A stretch of 64,000 nucleotides of DNA. Source: an uncultured Lachnospiraceae bacterium (GTDB taxonomy: Bacteria > Bacillota > Clostridia > Lachnospirales > Lachnospiraceae). The notes beneath the pieces are model-generated. The model was not told the origin of the DNA and did no database searches. It saw only the letters and a program-made list of their open reading frames with translations. Made by a program: the position numbers and the translations under genes. This document shows, in pieces, positions 15,526 to 25,800 of the stretch. Where the stretch lies: the NCBI GenBank assembly GCA_910577275.1, contig CAJTMW010000012.1, forward strand, positions 1-64,000, read 5' to 3'. Each line of letters starts with the position of its first letter. The stretch's first letter is position 1.

Positions 15526-16353
15526 TCACACAAACGGATTATAAAACCTGCTCCCGTCCGCAAAGGTAACCGCAAGCGCCGCAACCATAAACAGCACCGT
15601 AAATCCAATCACCAGATAATCGTTGCGTTTCAACGCTCTCTCCATATACCAGGTTCTCTTTTTGTGCTTCCCGTAGCCCCGCAGCTCCATGGCGTTGCTC
15701 ACCACGTCGATTCTGTCCATGCTGGAAAAAATCAGCGGGAATATGATGGACGAAGTATTCTTAATCCTGCTCATAAGGGAAGCTTTCCCGGACATCTCAA
15801 TCCCTCTTGCCTCCTGGGCATTCCTGATTTTGGTGAATTCCCCCTGTACGTCGGGAATGTACCGCAGGGCAATGGAGATGGCATAGCCAACGTTATAGCT
15901 GATGCCGATTTTGTTCATGGAAGCCGCAAATTCACTTGGATTTGTAGTCACAAGGAACATAAACACCGCCGGGATAATGGTAAAATATTTAATCACCACA
16001 TTAAACTCATAAAAAAGCTGCTCCAGGGTCATGTCATAACGGCCTGCAATGTGAAAAAGCACCGTCTTTGTGCCGTAAATGGCAGTCCCCTGGTCCGGTG
16101 AAAAAATATAAATGGCAAGCACGTTAAAGACAAGGAAAACCATCACCAGCTTAAATACCGCTCCCACCTGCTTCCACTGGGTTTTAGATATTTTAAAGAC
16201 AATCAGGGAAAAAAACACCATGAAAAGAAGCACTCTGGTATCGTAGGTGAGCATACTGGTAAAGCACCAGAGCAGAAAAAAAATCAGTTTGGTCACGCCG
16301 CTTAATCTGTGAATCCATGTGTCCTTTTCTTCATATGATAAAATCTTAGCCAT
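15526..16353 (-). CDS. ecfT: ECF transporter transmembrane coupling subunit EcfT
   Basis: 275 aa with five or six membrane helices (LTKLIFFLLWCFTSML, LLFMVFFSLIVF, LVMVFLVFNVLAIYIF and others). The coupling helices carry the two Ala-Arg-Gly-type motifs of EcfT: RNAQEARGIEM and NAMELRGYG. EcfT binds the ATPase subunits and the substrate-specific S component in the membrane. It overlaps the ATPase gene upstream by 8 bp and is followed by the AAA-deaminase gene. All subunits of the transporter (S, AA', T) are present in the order S-A-T on the minus strand. Confidence 0.9.
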   Translation of the reverse strand: MAKILSYEEKDTWIHRLSGVTKLIFFLLWCFTSMLTYDTRVLLFMVFFSLIVFKISKTQWKQVGAVFKLVMVFLVFNVLAIYIFSPDQGTAIYGTKTVLFHIAGRYDMTLEQLFYEFNVVIKYFTIIPAVFMFLVTTNPSEFAASMNKIGISYNVGYAISIALRYIPDVQGEFTKIRNAQEARGIEMSGKASLMSRIKNTSSIIFPLIFSSMDRIDVVSNAMELRGYGKHKKRTWYMERALKRNDYLVIGFTVLFMVAALAVTFADGSRFYNPFV

Positions 16354-18073
16354 CGGCCCGGTTCTCCTTTAACACTCGGTTTTCCCTCTCGTATGTAATA
16401 AATCTCCCCACAAACTCCGAAGGATTGTCTATCTCGCAGCCCACAGCCAAATCGTACAGCGAAGTCTTTTTTAAATAAGCTCTGTCGGCAATGGACTCGT
16501 TGGTCAGAACGTTTGCCGGCGTATCGTCGGCTATGAGGTGGCCGTCCGCAATCACAATCGCCCTGTCCGTGTATTCCAGCATCAAATGCATATCATGAGT
16601 AATCATGATGATAGTAATCCCGAACTTTTCATTGATTTCCTTAAGGAACTCCATGATTTCCGTATAGTGGCGGTAATCCTGCCCGGCGGTGGGCTCGTCG
16701 AGAATCAGAACCTCGGGATTCATAACAAGGATGGAGGCAATGGACACTCTCTTTTTCTGCCCGAAGCTCAGCGCGGACACCGGCCAGTTTCTGAAAGGAT
16801 AAAGACCGCAGATTTTCAGCGTCTCAAAAACCCGTTCCTTTATTTCCTCCTCGGGAACGCCTCTGACCGCCAGCCCTAACGCCACCTCCTCAAAAATCAT
16901 CGGTTTGGAAATCATCTGATTAGGGCTTTGCATCACCAGTCCGATTTTTTCTCCTCTTTCCTTGATGGAAAGGGGCGCCATGTCCTGTCCGTTTAAGCAA
17001 ATCTCCCCTCTGGAAGGCTTATAAAATCCGCAGATTAAATTGGAAAGGGTGGACTTGCCCGCACCGTTTTTGCCCACAATGCTGACCATTTCCCCTTTCC
17101 TGATATCAAAATGGATATGCTGGAGAATCGGCTTTCCTTCCACATAGGAAAAATACAAGTCCTCCACCTTAAGGGCCGAGGGGGCGTCCTCCTTCTTTTC
17201 CTTCCCTCCGGCGGCGTTAAACCATTTCTTCACCTGCGCCTTATAATCCGTAAGATTCATGGTCTCGATATGCTGAGGCTTATCCGCCGCTGAAATACTG
17301 CATCCGGCGTGCTTAATTGCCGTCACATAAAGAGGCTCCCGAATCCCCTGTTCCTTAAGGATGTCCGTTGACAGAAGTTCATCCGGCGCACTGTCCGCCA
17401 CAATACGCCCCTCGCCCACCACGATAATTCTGTCCACGTCGCGGTAAAGGGCGTCCTCTAAACGGTGCTCGATAATCACAATGGTGGTCTGTTTCTTTTT
17501 CTGTATCCTGTCAATCAGGTCAATGGCACGCTTGCCTGTGGCAGGGTCAAGATTGGCTAAAGGCTCGTCAAAGAGCAGAATCTCCACATCGTCCACCATG
17601 ACGCCGCCCATGGAAACCCGCTGCTTCTGCCCGCCCGAAAGCTCTCTGGGTGCGTTTTCCAGAAGCTTTTTCACGTCCACCATCTCAGCCACTTCACCAA
17701 CTCTTTCAATCATTTCCCCCTGAGGCACCATATCGTTTTCAAGGGCAAAAGCAATGTCCTCCGCAACGGTCAGTCCGATGAACTGCCCGTCCGTATCCTG
17801 AAGCACGGTCCCCACCATTTTCGACAGACCGAAAAGCCCCAAATCAGCCGGATTTTTCCCCTTTATCCGAAGGCTGCCCGTAATGTCTCCGTTATAAGAA
17901 AAGGGGACAAGCCCGTTGATACAGTGAGCCAGGGTGGATTTCCCTGACCCGGAAGGCCCCACAATTAAAACTTTCTCTCCGGGCATAATGGAAAGATTTA
18001 TGTCCCGGAGAGTCGGCTCTACCTGTGCTCGATATTTAAATGAAAAATCTTTAAACTCGATAATAGGTTCCAT
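16346..18073 (-). CDS. ECF transporter ATPase, two fused ABC domains
   Basis: 575 aa. Domain 1: Walker A GPSGSGKSTL (about 38-47), signature LSGGQKQRV, Walker B ILLFDEPLANLD. Domain 2: Walker A GKNGAGKSTL (about 336-345), signature LSFGQKKRV, Walker B VLILDEPTAGQD. Both have the C-terminal His loop (IVIIEHR and IIMITHD). This tandem form replaces the separate EcfA/EcfA' proteins and resembles YkoD-type ATPases. It energises uptake through EcfT and the S component. It lies 14 bases after the S-component gene. All catalytic motifs are intact. Confidence 0.92.
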   Translation of the reverse strand: MEPIIEFKDFSFKYRAQVEPTLRDINLSIMPGEKVLIVGPSGSGKSTLAHCINGLVPFSYNGDITGSLRIKGKNPADLGLFGLSKMVGTVLQDTDGQFIGLTVAEDIAFALENDMVPQGEMIERVGEVAEMVDVKKLLENAPRELSGGQKQRVSMGGVMVDDVEILLFDEPLANLDPATGKRAIDLIDRIQKKKQTTIVIIEHRLEDALYRDVDRIIVVGEGRIVADSAPDELLSTDILKEQGIREPLYVTAIKHAGCSISAADKPQHIETMNLTDYKAQVKKWFNAAGGKEKKEDAPSALKVEDLYFSYVEGKPILQHIHFDIRKGEMVSIVGKNGAGKSTLSNLICGFYKPSRGEICLNGQDMAPLSIKERGEKIGLVMQSPNQMISKPMIFEEVALGLAVRGVPEEEIKERVFETLKICGLYPFRNWPVSALSFGQKKRVSIASILVMNPEVLILDEPTAGQDYRHYTEIMEFLKEINEKFGITIIMITHDMHLMLEYTDRAIVIADGHLIADDTPANVLTNESIADRAYLKKTSLYDLAVGCEIDNPSEFVGRFITYERENRVLKENRADG

Positions 18074-18087
18074 GTATTAATCCTCTT

Positions 18088-18642
18088 TTAGTCCTCTTTG
18101 GTAAGGCTGGATGATTTTGCTCCGATTTTGGAATACCCCACGCAGAGCAGCGTACCTAAAATACCGATAATCAGAATGTTGCCGAGGAACGCGCCTGCGC
18201 CCTGTGCGAGCAGCTTCTCAACAGGCTCCGCGTAAATCACAATGTCAAGAATGGGGGCAAGCACAATCCATGCAATTGCATTGGCAATCACCTGAACCAC
18301 GTTAAACAGCACGATTGGCTTTTTGCTTGTAAATCCGCCTTCCTTAATCGCATACCTGGCGGCAAAAAGACCGATTGCAAAACCTACGACTCCGTCCGGG
18401 AATACCCAGCTCCACCACACGCTGCCGTAAAACATCGCGTCGCCAAGGGCATGGCCTAAAAGTCCGATTACGCCGCCCACCACAGGTCCGAACACGGCCG
18501 CAAGAAAGGCCATAACCGCCATACGGGGCTGTAAATAGGTATTCGGAATCGGCGTGGGAATCTGAATCTGCGTAAGCGCCACGAAAAGCGCCGTTCCAAT
18601 ACCGATAGCAACAACTTCCTTGATACCAAATTTGAGTTTCAT
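18088..18642 (-). CDS. ECF transporter S component, UPF0397-like
   Basis: 184 aa with six predicted membrane helices. The N-terminus KEVVAIGIGTALFVALTQI, the PTPIPNTYLQPRMAVMAFL stretch and IGLLGHALGDAMFYGSVWW match the UPF0397 type of substrate-capture proteins. The substrate is not determined by sequence; a vitamin, nucleoside or related compound is possible, and the deaminase domain later in the operon hints at a pyrimidine link (inference). GGAGGAGATTTCA precedes the ATG. It is the first gene of the leftward operon S-A-T-AAA/deaminase; upstream lies a repeat-rich leader (18687-18860). Confidence 0.85.
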   Translation of the reverse strand: MKLKFGIKEVVAIGIGTALFVALTQIQIPTPIPNTYLQPRMAVMAFLAAVFGPVVGGVIGLLGHALGDAMFYGSVWWSWVFPDGVVGFAIGLFAARYAIKEGGFTSKKPIVLFNVVQVIANAIAWIVLAPILDIVIYAEPVEKLLAQGAGAFLGNILIIGILGTLLCVGYSKIGAKSSSLTKED

Positions 18643-18686
18643 TGAAATCTCCTCCTCATCTGTTTGTTCATATATTTATTTTCTGC

Positions 18687-18860
18687 ACGGGCAGAGACCC
18701 GTGAAACTTCGTTTCCCGGGTTCGCTTCGCTCGTCAAATGAATTTAATAAATCATCTGACGGGCAGAGACCCGTAAAACTTCGTTTTCCGGGTTCGCTTC
18801 GCTCGTCAAATGCATCGAAAGACATTTGCTCGGACAAGCCCGGCAAATGTCTTTCAATAC
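18687..18860. repeat. Two 54-bp near-identical repeats plus hairpin between addA and the ECF operon
   Basis: Unit 1 (18687-18740) and unit 2 (18759-18812) differ at 2 of 54 positions and are 72 bases apart. Each begins with a CGGG-CAGAGA-CCCG hairpin. They are followed by an 11-bp inverted repeat AAGACATTTGC (18819-18829) / GCAAATGTCTT (18843-18853). No gene fits. The tract is upstream of the ECF S gene and downstream of addA, and may be a REP-like element or a transcript leader/terminator region. Confidence 0.65.
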
Positions 18861-18884
18861 ATTTTCCTCTGCCCTTTGCGGATA

Positions 18885-21800
18885 TTATAACACAATCTCC
18901 CTGTCGAGTGCAAAAGAATATATGATTTTTTGTATCACTTCTTTTCCGGTGAGGCGATAAAGGGCTTCCGCGTAGTAGTCAAGCTGTACCCGGTATCGCT
19001 GTATCAGCTCCTCCGGGGTTTTTACGGAATCGGTCTTGTAATCGGCAACCACGATTTTCCCGTCCTCCTCGAAAAAGACGTCGATGATTCCCTGAATCAG
19101 CACCTGCTCGCTGTCGGGGAACTGTTCTCCCAGCCGGCTCGCCTCAAGCCCCAGCACAAAGGGCTGTTCCCGGAAAAGCCTGCCTTTTTCATCCGCCCTG
19201 CACATGCGCCGGGCAAGGCTGTTCTCGAAAAAGGGGAGAAGTCTTGACGGGGAAACACTTTTCCGCCATCTCTCCTCAAGAAGCTCCGTTTCCGCAAATT
19301 TATCCAGCTGGCGGGTGATTTCTTCTTTCCTGCTTTGTCCGCTCTCGCCGGCCTCCATCACCGCCTGAAAATCCATCAGCTCCATCACCTTATGATAAGC
19401 GCTTCCCCTGTCGGCGCCGGACATTTTCTCCTCCTTTTCTATAAAGGACGGAATATAGGGTACTATCTCCGGCTCCTCGAAAAGCATTTTTGTAAAAGCC
19501 GCTTCCACACCGCTGACCGCTCCCGATGCCCCAGGCTCCCGCCCGTCTATTGACCGGTTCGGTAAATCAAGCATCGCCTTTTTCTTTAGCTCAGACACGG
19601 TGGTCTTAACGAAAAGCCCGGAAAGGTACTGATATCTGTAGGTGCGGGCGAACCGCTCCGACATCTGCGTCAATATCTGATTGTCTGATTCGGTCAAGCC
19701 GCCCAAATCACCATAGCCTTCAAAAAGCTTCCTCCTTCTGTCCAGCTTAAGAAGGGATTCCTCCACATCTCCGTGAAAAACATCCGACGGCGTAATCAAT
19801 TCCGCCTTATCAAGGCACGGGAATATAAAATCCAGATAGGACGAAGCCCCGGCAAGCGCAGAGAACGGGAGCTTTCCGTTTCCTCTTTTTTCCTCCTCCT
19901 GAAATTCCTCCTTTTCTTCAAGGTCTGCGGCAAACTTCTCCATATCCCCGGTCACAGCCGTTAAAATCAGCTTTTCCTTTGCCCGGGTCATCGCCACATA
20001 GAGCACCCGCATTTCTTCGCCCAGAGCGTCGATTTTCATCTTCAAAGCCACCGCATTCTTTTTCAATGTATGGCTCTGCAGGCGCAGGACGCTGTCAATA
20101 TAGTCCACGCCGATTCCCATATCCATATCCGCAATCAGCCTGCCGCTTACGTCCTGCATATTAAACCTTTTTGCAAGACCGGCTACAAAGCAGACCGGAA
20201 ATTCCAGCCCCTTGGACTTGTGGATACTCATAATCCGAACCACATCCGCATTTTCATCCAGCACATCGGCCTGCCCGTAGTCCACCTCGTACTTTTCCAA
20301 CTGTTCGATATAGCGAAGAAAATGAAAAAGCCCGTAGTAACTGGTATTCTCAAAGGCCAGAGCCCGGGTGAGCAGCATTTCCACGTTGGCGCTGCGCTGC
20401 TCGCCGCCGGGATGGGCAAGCACATAGTCAAGATATCCTGTATCCGAGCAAATCTCCTGTATCAGCCTGTGAATGGGCGTGTAGGCGGTTTTTTGCCTGT
20501 AGCGGGAGAGCATCCCCAGAAATATCTGCACCCTTTCCTTTAAAGGGCCTTCATACGTAACCAGATTCTCATACAGCAGCCGCTTTGTCTGCGGCTTTGC
20601 GCCCGCCGGCCTTTCTGCTTCCGGCTGCACGGCTTCCTGTCCGGCCGCCTTCTCTCCCCGCTCCGCGGCTTCCTGTCCGGCTGACTCCTCTCCACGCTCC
20701 GCGGCTTCCTGTCCGGCTGACTCCGCTCCGCGCTCCACGGCCTCCTGACCGGCTGCTTCCTCTCCCTGCCGGGCCGGGCGGCTCTCATCCCCCTGCTCCC
20801 CGCTCCGCAGCCGGGCAATTTCCTCCTCGGAAAATCCGCCGAAAAAGGACTTCAGCGCGCCGTACAATGGGATATCCTGCATCGGATTGTCGATTACCCG
20901 AAGGAGCTGTAACAGAGCCTTGATTTCCACCGCCTGAAAATAACCGGTTTGGGAAGAAACATAGACAGGAATCCCTTCGTTTTCCAGCACACCCTTAAAA
21001 TCCTCCGCCCACCCGGCGGTGGTCCGAAGCAAAATCACAATGTCGCTGTAGCGCACCGGCCGCAGCTCCCCGCTTTCCTTATCCGTCACCTGAAAGCTGC
21101 GGTGAAGCTCCTTTATTTTCCCTGCAATCACCGCCGCTTCCTGCTGTCTTGCGCTTAAAGGGGAGGCGGCGTCTGTTCCAATCACAAGATACTCGGTGTC
21201 ATAGGAAGACTTGCGCCGGCTATCTTCCCCGCCTGTGGACGCTGCGGCAGATGCCCTCTTATCGGATTCCTCCGGGTAAGAAGCGCCCGGATAAAGCGCC
21301 GCTTCCCCGTCGTATTCCACGCCGCCAAGCTCCTGCACCATAATTTGACCAAACAGGTCATTCACACTGTCAAGCACCTCCCGGCGGCTCCTGAAATTCT
21401 TATGCAAATCAATTCTCTGGCAGCTTGACTCCTCTTTGGAATAACAGGTGTATTTTTCCATAAAAAGTTCGGGACGCGCCAGACGGAACTTGTAAATACT
21501 CTGCTTTACGTCCCCCACCATGAAGCGGTTAAAATTCCCCTCATCCTCGCCGGAGATACTCTTTAGCAAAAGCTCCTGCACCATGTTGCTGTCCTGATAC
21601 TCGTCAATCAGAATCTCCCTGAAAAACTGCCGGTACTCAAGAGCCGCCGCGGAAGGGTATACCTCCCCTTCCTCTGTTTTTTTCAGCAGAATATTTAAAG
21701 CAAAGTGCTCCATATCATGGAAATCAATCATGTTCTCCCGCCGTTTTTTCGCATCCAGCCTTTCCTTATAGGCAAGAACCAGCCGAAGGAGCGTTTCCAG

Positions 21801-22802
21801 ACGGGGGGCCGCCGCTTTCATTCTCTCCGCTACCTGCTCCGGGGAAAGATTAAAAAACTGTGCCCGAAGCTCCTCCAGTTTCTTTTTCACCTCTCCCCGG
21901 AGCTTTTGTGCCCGCTCCCGGCAGAGAGGGCTTACGCTGTCGTCCTTTTTAGACGGAAGCCTGCCGAAGGATATGGTCTCAAAAGCCTCATAATATGCCC
22001 GAAAACTATCAGATTTTAAAACACGATTTAACATTTCACATTCATTTTCCAGTACCTGCCCATACATATAAGGGCCGTCCGGGCGCTGGGCAATACGTAT
22101 GGCCGCCTCCAGCTTTTCCAGGCACTCCTGTATTGTCAGCTTCACATAATTTACAAGATACCTGCACCAGTAAGCGTCCTCAAAGTCGCCGGCATCCTCT
22201 ATCCGATAGTCCTCTATGCGCTGCAGGAGCCATTCTTCCGGCCAGGGACAGCTCATGGAAAACTCATAGAGCTTTTCAATGTACTCCTCCAAAAGCCTGT
22301 CGTTGCTTCCGCCCGTAAAGTATTCCACACATTCGGCAAAGGAGGGATTTTTATCCTGATACTGTTCTTCCAGAAAGTCCCTCATCACATCCTGTTTAAG
22401 CAGCTTAAGCTCCCCCTCGTCGGCAACCCGAAAGCCCGGGTCCAGACCGATTTCGTTGAAATTATTGCGTATTACAAACAGGCAGAAGCTGTCTATTGTG
22501 GTAATCTGGGCGTTGTGGAGAAGGGACGCCTGCTTTTGCAGATGGACGTTGAATGGATTTTCAGACAGGCTCCTGTCGATTGCCAGACTGATGCGCTCCC
22601 GCATCTCCGCCGCCGCCGCGTTTGTGAAGGTCACAATAAGCAGCCTGTCGATATCCACAGGATTCTTTTCATCCGTAATCATTCGTATAATCCGCTCCAC
22701 CAAAACTGCGGTTTTCCCGGAGCCGGCGGCGGCTGAGACCAGAATATTCCTGTTCCGCAGCTCGATTACCTTCTGCTGCTCAGGAGTAAAATTAATCGCC
22801 AT
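18885..22802 (-). CDS. addA: ATP-dependent helicase/nuclease subunit A
   Basis: 1305 aa. Helicase motifs in order: SAAAGSGKTAVLVERI (Walker A, about 23-38), LIVTFTNAAAAEMRERI (Ia), ILIDEYQDSNMVQE (II), GDVKQSIYKFRLARPE (III/IV), HKSKGLEFPVCFVAG (V) and RVLYVAMTRAKEKL (VI). The C-terminal RecB-like nuclease has GSAYHKVMELM, a metal-binding Asp in IQGIIDVFFE, and VVADYKTDSV with QLDYYAEAL. With AddB it unwinds and resects double-strand breaks for RecA loading. Normal AddA is about 1230 residues; the extra length is explained by a linker at about residues 660-740 containing four 12-residue repeats. It overlaps addB by 11 bp. Confidence 0.95.
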   Translation of the reverse strand: MAINFTPEQQKVIELRNRNILVSAAAGSGKTAVLVERIIRMITDEKNPVDIDRLLIVTFTNAAAAEMRERISLAIDRSLSENPFNVHLQKQASLLHNAQITTIDSFCLFVIRNNFNEIGLDPGFRVADEGELKLLKQDVMRDFLEEQYQDKNPSFAECVEYFTGGSNDRLLEEYIEKLYEFSMSCPWPEEWLLQRIEDYRIEDAGDFEDAYWCRYLVNYVKLTIQECLEKLEAAIRIAQRPDGPYMYGQVLENECEMLNRVLKSDSFRAYYEAFETISFGRLPSKKDDSVSPLCRERAQKLRGEVKKKLEELRAQFFNLSPEQVAERMKAAAPRLETLLRLVLAYKERLDAKKRRENMIDFHDMEHFALNILLKKTEEGEVYPSAAALEYRQFFREILIDEYQDSNMVQELLLKSISGEDEGNFNRFMVGDVKQSIYKFRLARPELFMEKYTCYSKEESSCQRIDLHKNFRSRREVLDSVNDLFGQIMVQELGGVEYDGEAALYPGASYPEESDKRASAAASTGGEDSRRKSSYDTEYLVIGTDAASPLSARQQEAAVIAGKIKELHRSFQVTDKESGELRPVRYSDIVILLRTTAGWAEDFKGVLENEGIPVYVSSQTGYFQAVEIKALLQLLRVIDNPMQDIPLYGALKSFFGGFSEEEIARLRSGEQGDESRPARQGEEAAGQEAVERGAESAGQEAAERGEESAGQEAAERGEKAAGQEAVQPEAERPAGAKPQTKRLLYENLVTYEGPLKERVQIFLGMLSRYRQKTAYTPIHRLIQEICSDTGYLDYVLAHPGGEQRSANVEMLLTRALAFENTSYYGLFHFLRYIEQLEKYEVDYGQADVLDENADVVRIMSIHKSKGLEFPVCFVAGLAKRFNMQDVSGRLIADMDMGIGVDYIDSVLRLQSHTLKKNAVALKMKIDALGEEMRVLYVAMTRAKEKLILTAVTGDMEKFAADLEEKEEFQEEEKRGNGKLPFSALAGASSYLDFIFPCLDKAELITPSDVFHGDVEESLLKLDRRRKLFEGYGDLGGLTESDNQILTQMSERFARTYRYQYLSGLFVKTTVSELKKKAMLDLPNRSIDGREPGASGAVSGVEAAFTKMLFEEPEIVPYIPSFIEKEEKMSGADRGSAYHKVMELMDFQAVMEAGESGQSRKEEITRQLDKFAETELLEERWRKSVSPSRLLPFFENSLARRMCRADEKGRLFREQPFVLGLEASRLGEQFPDSEQVLIQGIIDVFFEEDGKIVVADYKTDSVKTPEELIQRYRVQLDYYAEALYRLTGKEVIQKIIYSFALDREIVL
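20623..20770. repeat. 36-bp tandem repeat (four units) within addA
   Basis: The core GGCTTCCTGTCCGGC recurs at 20631, 20667, 20703 and (diverged) 20739, an exact 36-base period. It encodes 12-residue units such as AGQEAAERGEES. The tract lies in a non-conserved linker, so the helicase motifs are intact. Confidence 0.85.
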
Positions 22803-25800
22803 GCTTTTCCTCCTCTTTGCCGCCCTGCAGCTCCTCCTTCATCCTTCCAAGAAGCACCTCCTCCGGCAGGGAAGGCAGGACTCTCACATGATATCCGGGC
22901 GTCTTTTCCTCAAAATCGCAGACTCCCTTGTAGGCACAGTACGTGCAGGAGCTCATCCCGCCCTGCTCGCAGGGATTGACCTCGATATTTCCGGCAAGTA
23001 TCTCCCGTCCAATCTGCCGGATTTTATGGCTCACAAAGGAGGACACCACCTCATAATCTTCCTTTGCAATAGTGCTTGAGCGGGCGGAAAAGCTGCCGTC
23101 CTTTTTTCTCTCCACCGGAATTACCAGAGATTTTCCCGAAAAATTCTTATCCAGAAGGCTGACCACCTTTTCATCGGCGTTCACGATTCCTGTAGTGCAA
23201 AGCTGTTTCAAAAGCTCCTGATTTATCTCCCCGGGCGTCTTCTCCCCCTCCGCTTTCACAAGAGGGTCGCTCACATGATAATAAAGGAGAGCCGCCGGAA
23301 CCACTTCTTTTCCCGGATGCTTCCTTTCGGTAATCTCAACCGCGGCGTTCATGTAAACCACAAGCTGTAGCTGCAGCCCGTAATAAAGCGCCGCCAAATC
23401 AAATTTCCGGCTGCCGGATTTATAATCAATCACCTTCACATACACATGCTTCTCGTCCTCACAGGTATCAATCCTGTCAATCCGCCCGCGCAGACGCATT
23501 TTTTCATCCTCCGACAAAGCCACATTCACCGCTTCCAGATTTTCCACTCTGGAAAAACTCATCTCAAAGGAAGCCGGGACAAAATCCCCCTCCTGTAATT
23601 GCGCCTTCAATGTGCGGACGGTCCTCTGCAAAATCCGGTACATTCGTCCCACCATATATTCATAACGGGCGTTACTGTAAAGAACCGTCTCCCGGTAATC
23701 CATGGTACAGGCTTCTAAAGCCTCAAGTAAAAGCCTGTCCCCCTCCTCCTCGGTAAAGGTAAACCAGGTCAGATTATTTTCTGCAAGTTTTCCTGCAAAC
23801 AATTCCAGCACTTCATGAAAAACCGTCCCCAAATCCACCTGTTCAAAGCTGTATTCCTCCCGCTCTTTCAGGGACAGCCCATATTGCAGGAAATGTGAAT
23901 AAGCACAGGCCGCATACCGCTCCAGACGGCTGACGCTGTTTTCCAGCATACTTCCGTACAGCGCCTTTGCTACTGCCTTTGCAAGGGGTTTATGCTGATA
24001 CCCCGAAAAAGCCGCCTCCGAAAGACGCCTTGCGCGTTCCCCGTACTCCTCGTCCTTTTCGTAAAGCCTGTAAACGGCCTGCAGCCGTCTGCCGTCCTCC
24101 GCGCTTCCCCGCCCTTCTGCATAATCCCGTATTTCCCGCGCCAGGAAGGATATCCCGTCCCTTTTCCCTATCAGCTCCTCCACTGTATGGCGGCTTCCGT
24201 CCGCCTTCTCCACCGCCAGATGCGGGAAAAGCTTCCTTATCATATCCACCAGATAGGAGGGCCGGATACTTTTTCCCTGACTGCTCAATCTTGAAAAGGA
24301 CAGGTACAGCCGCTCCGAGGGCTTCGTCATATTCATATAAAGATAAAGCCTCTGGATATACATCTGCTGCCGCGGCGTGGGCGCCAGCTCAAACTCCGAC
24401 TGCTGCAGAAATTCCCGGTCGATATCCGAGATAATACCGCCTCTGCTGCTGCCCTTTGGGATATTTCCGTCGTTTATCCCGAGGAAAAACAGAACCTTCA
24501 CCTGCTTTAAGCGGCTTCTTTCCATATCCCCCACAACCACCCTGTCCACGCTTCCGGGGATAATTCCCACCTCAATCTCCGCAAAACCCGCGTCCAGAAT
24601 ATCCGCAAACTCCTGCATCCCCATAGGCTCTTTATCAAGGAGCGCCACAATCTGCTCCAAAAGCTCCATCACAAGCCGGTAAATCTGGGCATACTCCTTC
24701 GCCCTCTCCGGCTCCCTGTTTTCCCTGAAATACTGCTCGTATACGGAAAGCTTTTCCTGAATCCGTCCCGCCACAATGAAATCGTAGAGCGTCCTTGTGA
24801 TTTCCCCGGCGGTTTTCTTTTTCTCCAGAAGGGGGGCAATCTGCGCCATCAGCCGGGCTCTGGTATCGTTTAAGGCTTCCAGCGTAAGGAGCTGTTCGTC
24901 CTCGCCGGAAGCATTTCCCTCCTCTTTCTGCTCTGTTTCCGCCTCCGCTGAAATCTCCGTCGGGGGCTGCATCCTCAAATCCGCTTTCCGAACAAAGGCC
25001 TGGCTCCACTTTTTCTTTCCCCTGATTCCAAGAGCCAACACATAGTTTTCCAGCCGGTCAACCTCCTCCTGTGAGAAATCCGCCAGACCGCAGCGCAGAT
25101 AGTGAAAAACAGTTTCGTAAGAAAAATCAAAGAGCACCATCTTAAGCGCGCTCCGTATGTACTCGATAAAAGGATTCAGCAAGAGCCCTCTGGTTCTGTC
25201 CATAAAAACCGGGATATCGTAAACAGGCGCTTCCCTCTCGAAGTATGGCGCATAGGTTTCCAAATCCCCTGCCACCACGGCAATATCCCGATAGCAGTAA
25301 TCCTCCTCCAACACCAGCTTTTTAATCTGAATACAAACCTGCCGCACCTCCTCTGCGGGATTTAAAGCCTCCATGAGCCGGATGCTTTCCCGCTTATCCT
25401 CCCGCTGCAAATCCGCAGAGCCGGGGCCGCCTGCTGTCTGCACTCCGTCCGCTTCCTGTACGCCTCCCGCTGTCTGCACGCTGTACGCTTCCTGTACGCT
25501 GCCCGCAGGCTCCCCGCTCTGCCCTACGCCGGCTTCATAAGGCCGCAGCGGGTAGCGGAACAGGCTTTTCTCCAGATGCGCCATCTCCCGGTTATCCCGG
25601 AATCTTGGCAGGGGATTTGCCGCAAGGTACACATCCTTTTCCCTTTCCCCGCTTCCCCTTTTGCCGCCGTTCTCCCTGTAAAGCCGGCAAAGGTCGTTTA
25701 CCGTCTTTTTGCTCAGATAAAATAATTCCTGTTCGCCGCCCGTTTGAAACGGATTTTCCCGTCCGTCAATGGTTATGGACACAATCACCCTCTCCGCCAG

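Noticed and set aside
18687..18812. CRISPR array
   Set aside because: Only two long repeat units with an 18-base gap that is itself palindromic; no cas genes in the window.
18643..18884. Riboswitch before the ECF transporter
   Set aside because: The structure present is two 54-bp near-identical repeats and a simple hairpin; it lacks motifs of thiamine, cobalamin, riboflavin or queuosine riboswitches that I can recall.
20585..20923. Arg/Pro-rich frame opposite addA
   Set aside because: It is the shadow of the 36-bp repeat tract in addA, with biased composition and no start signals.
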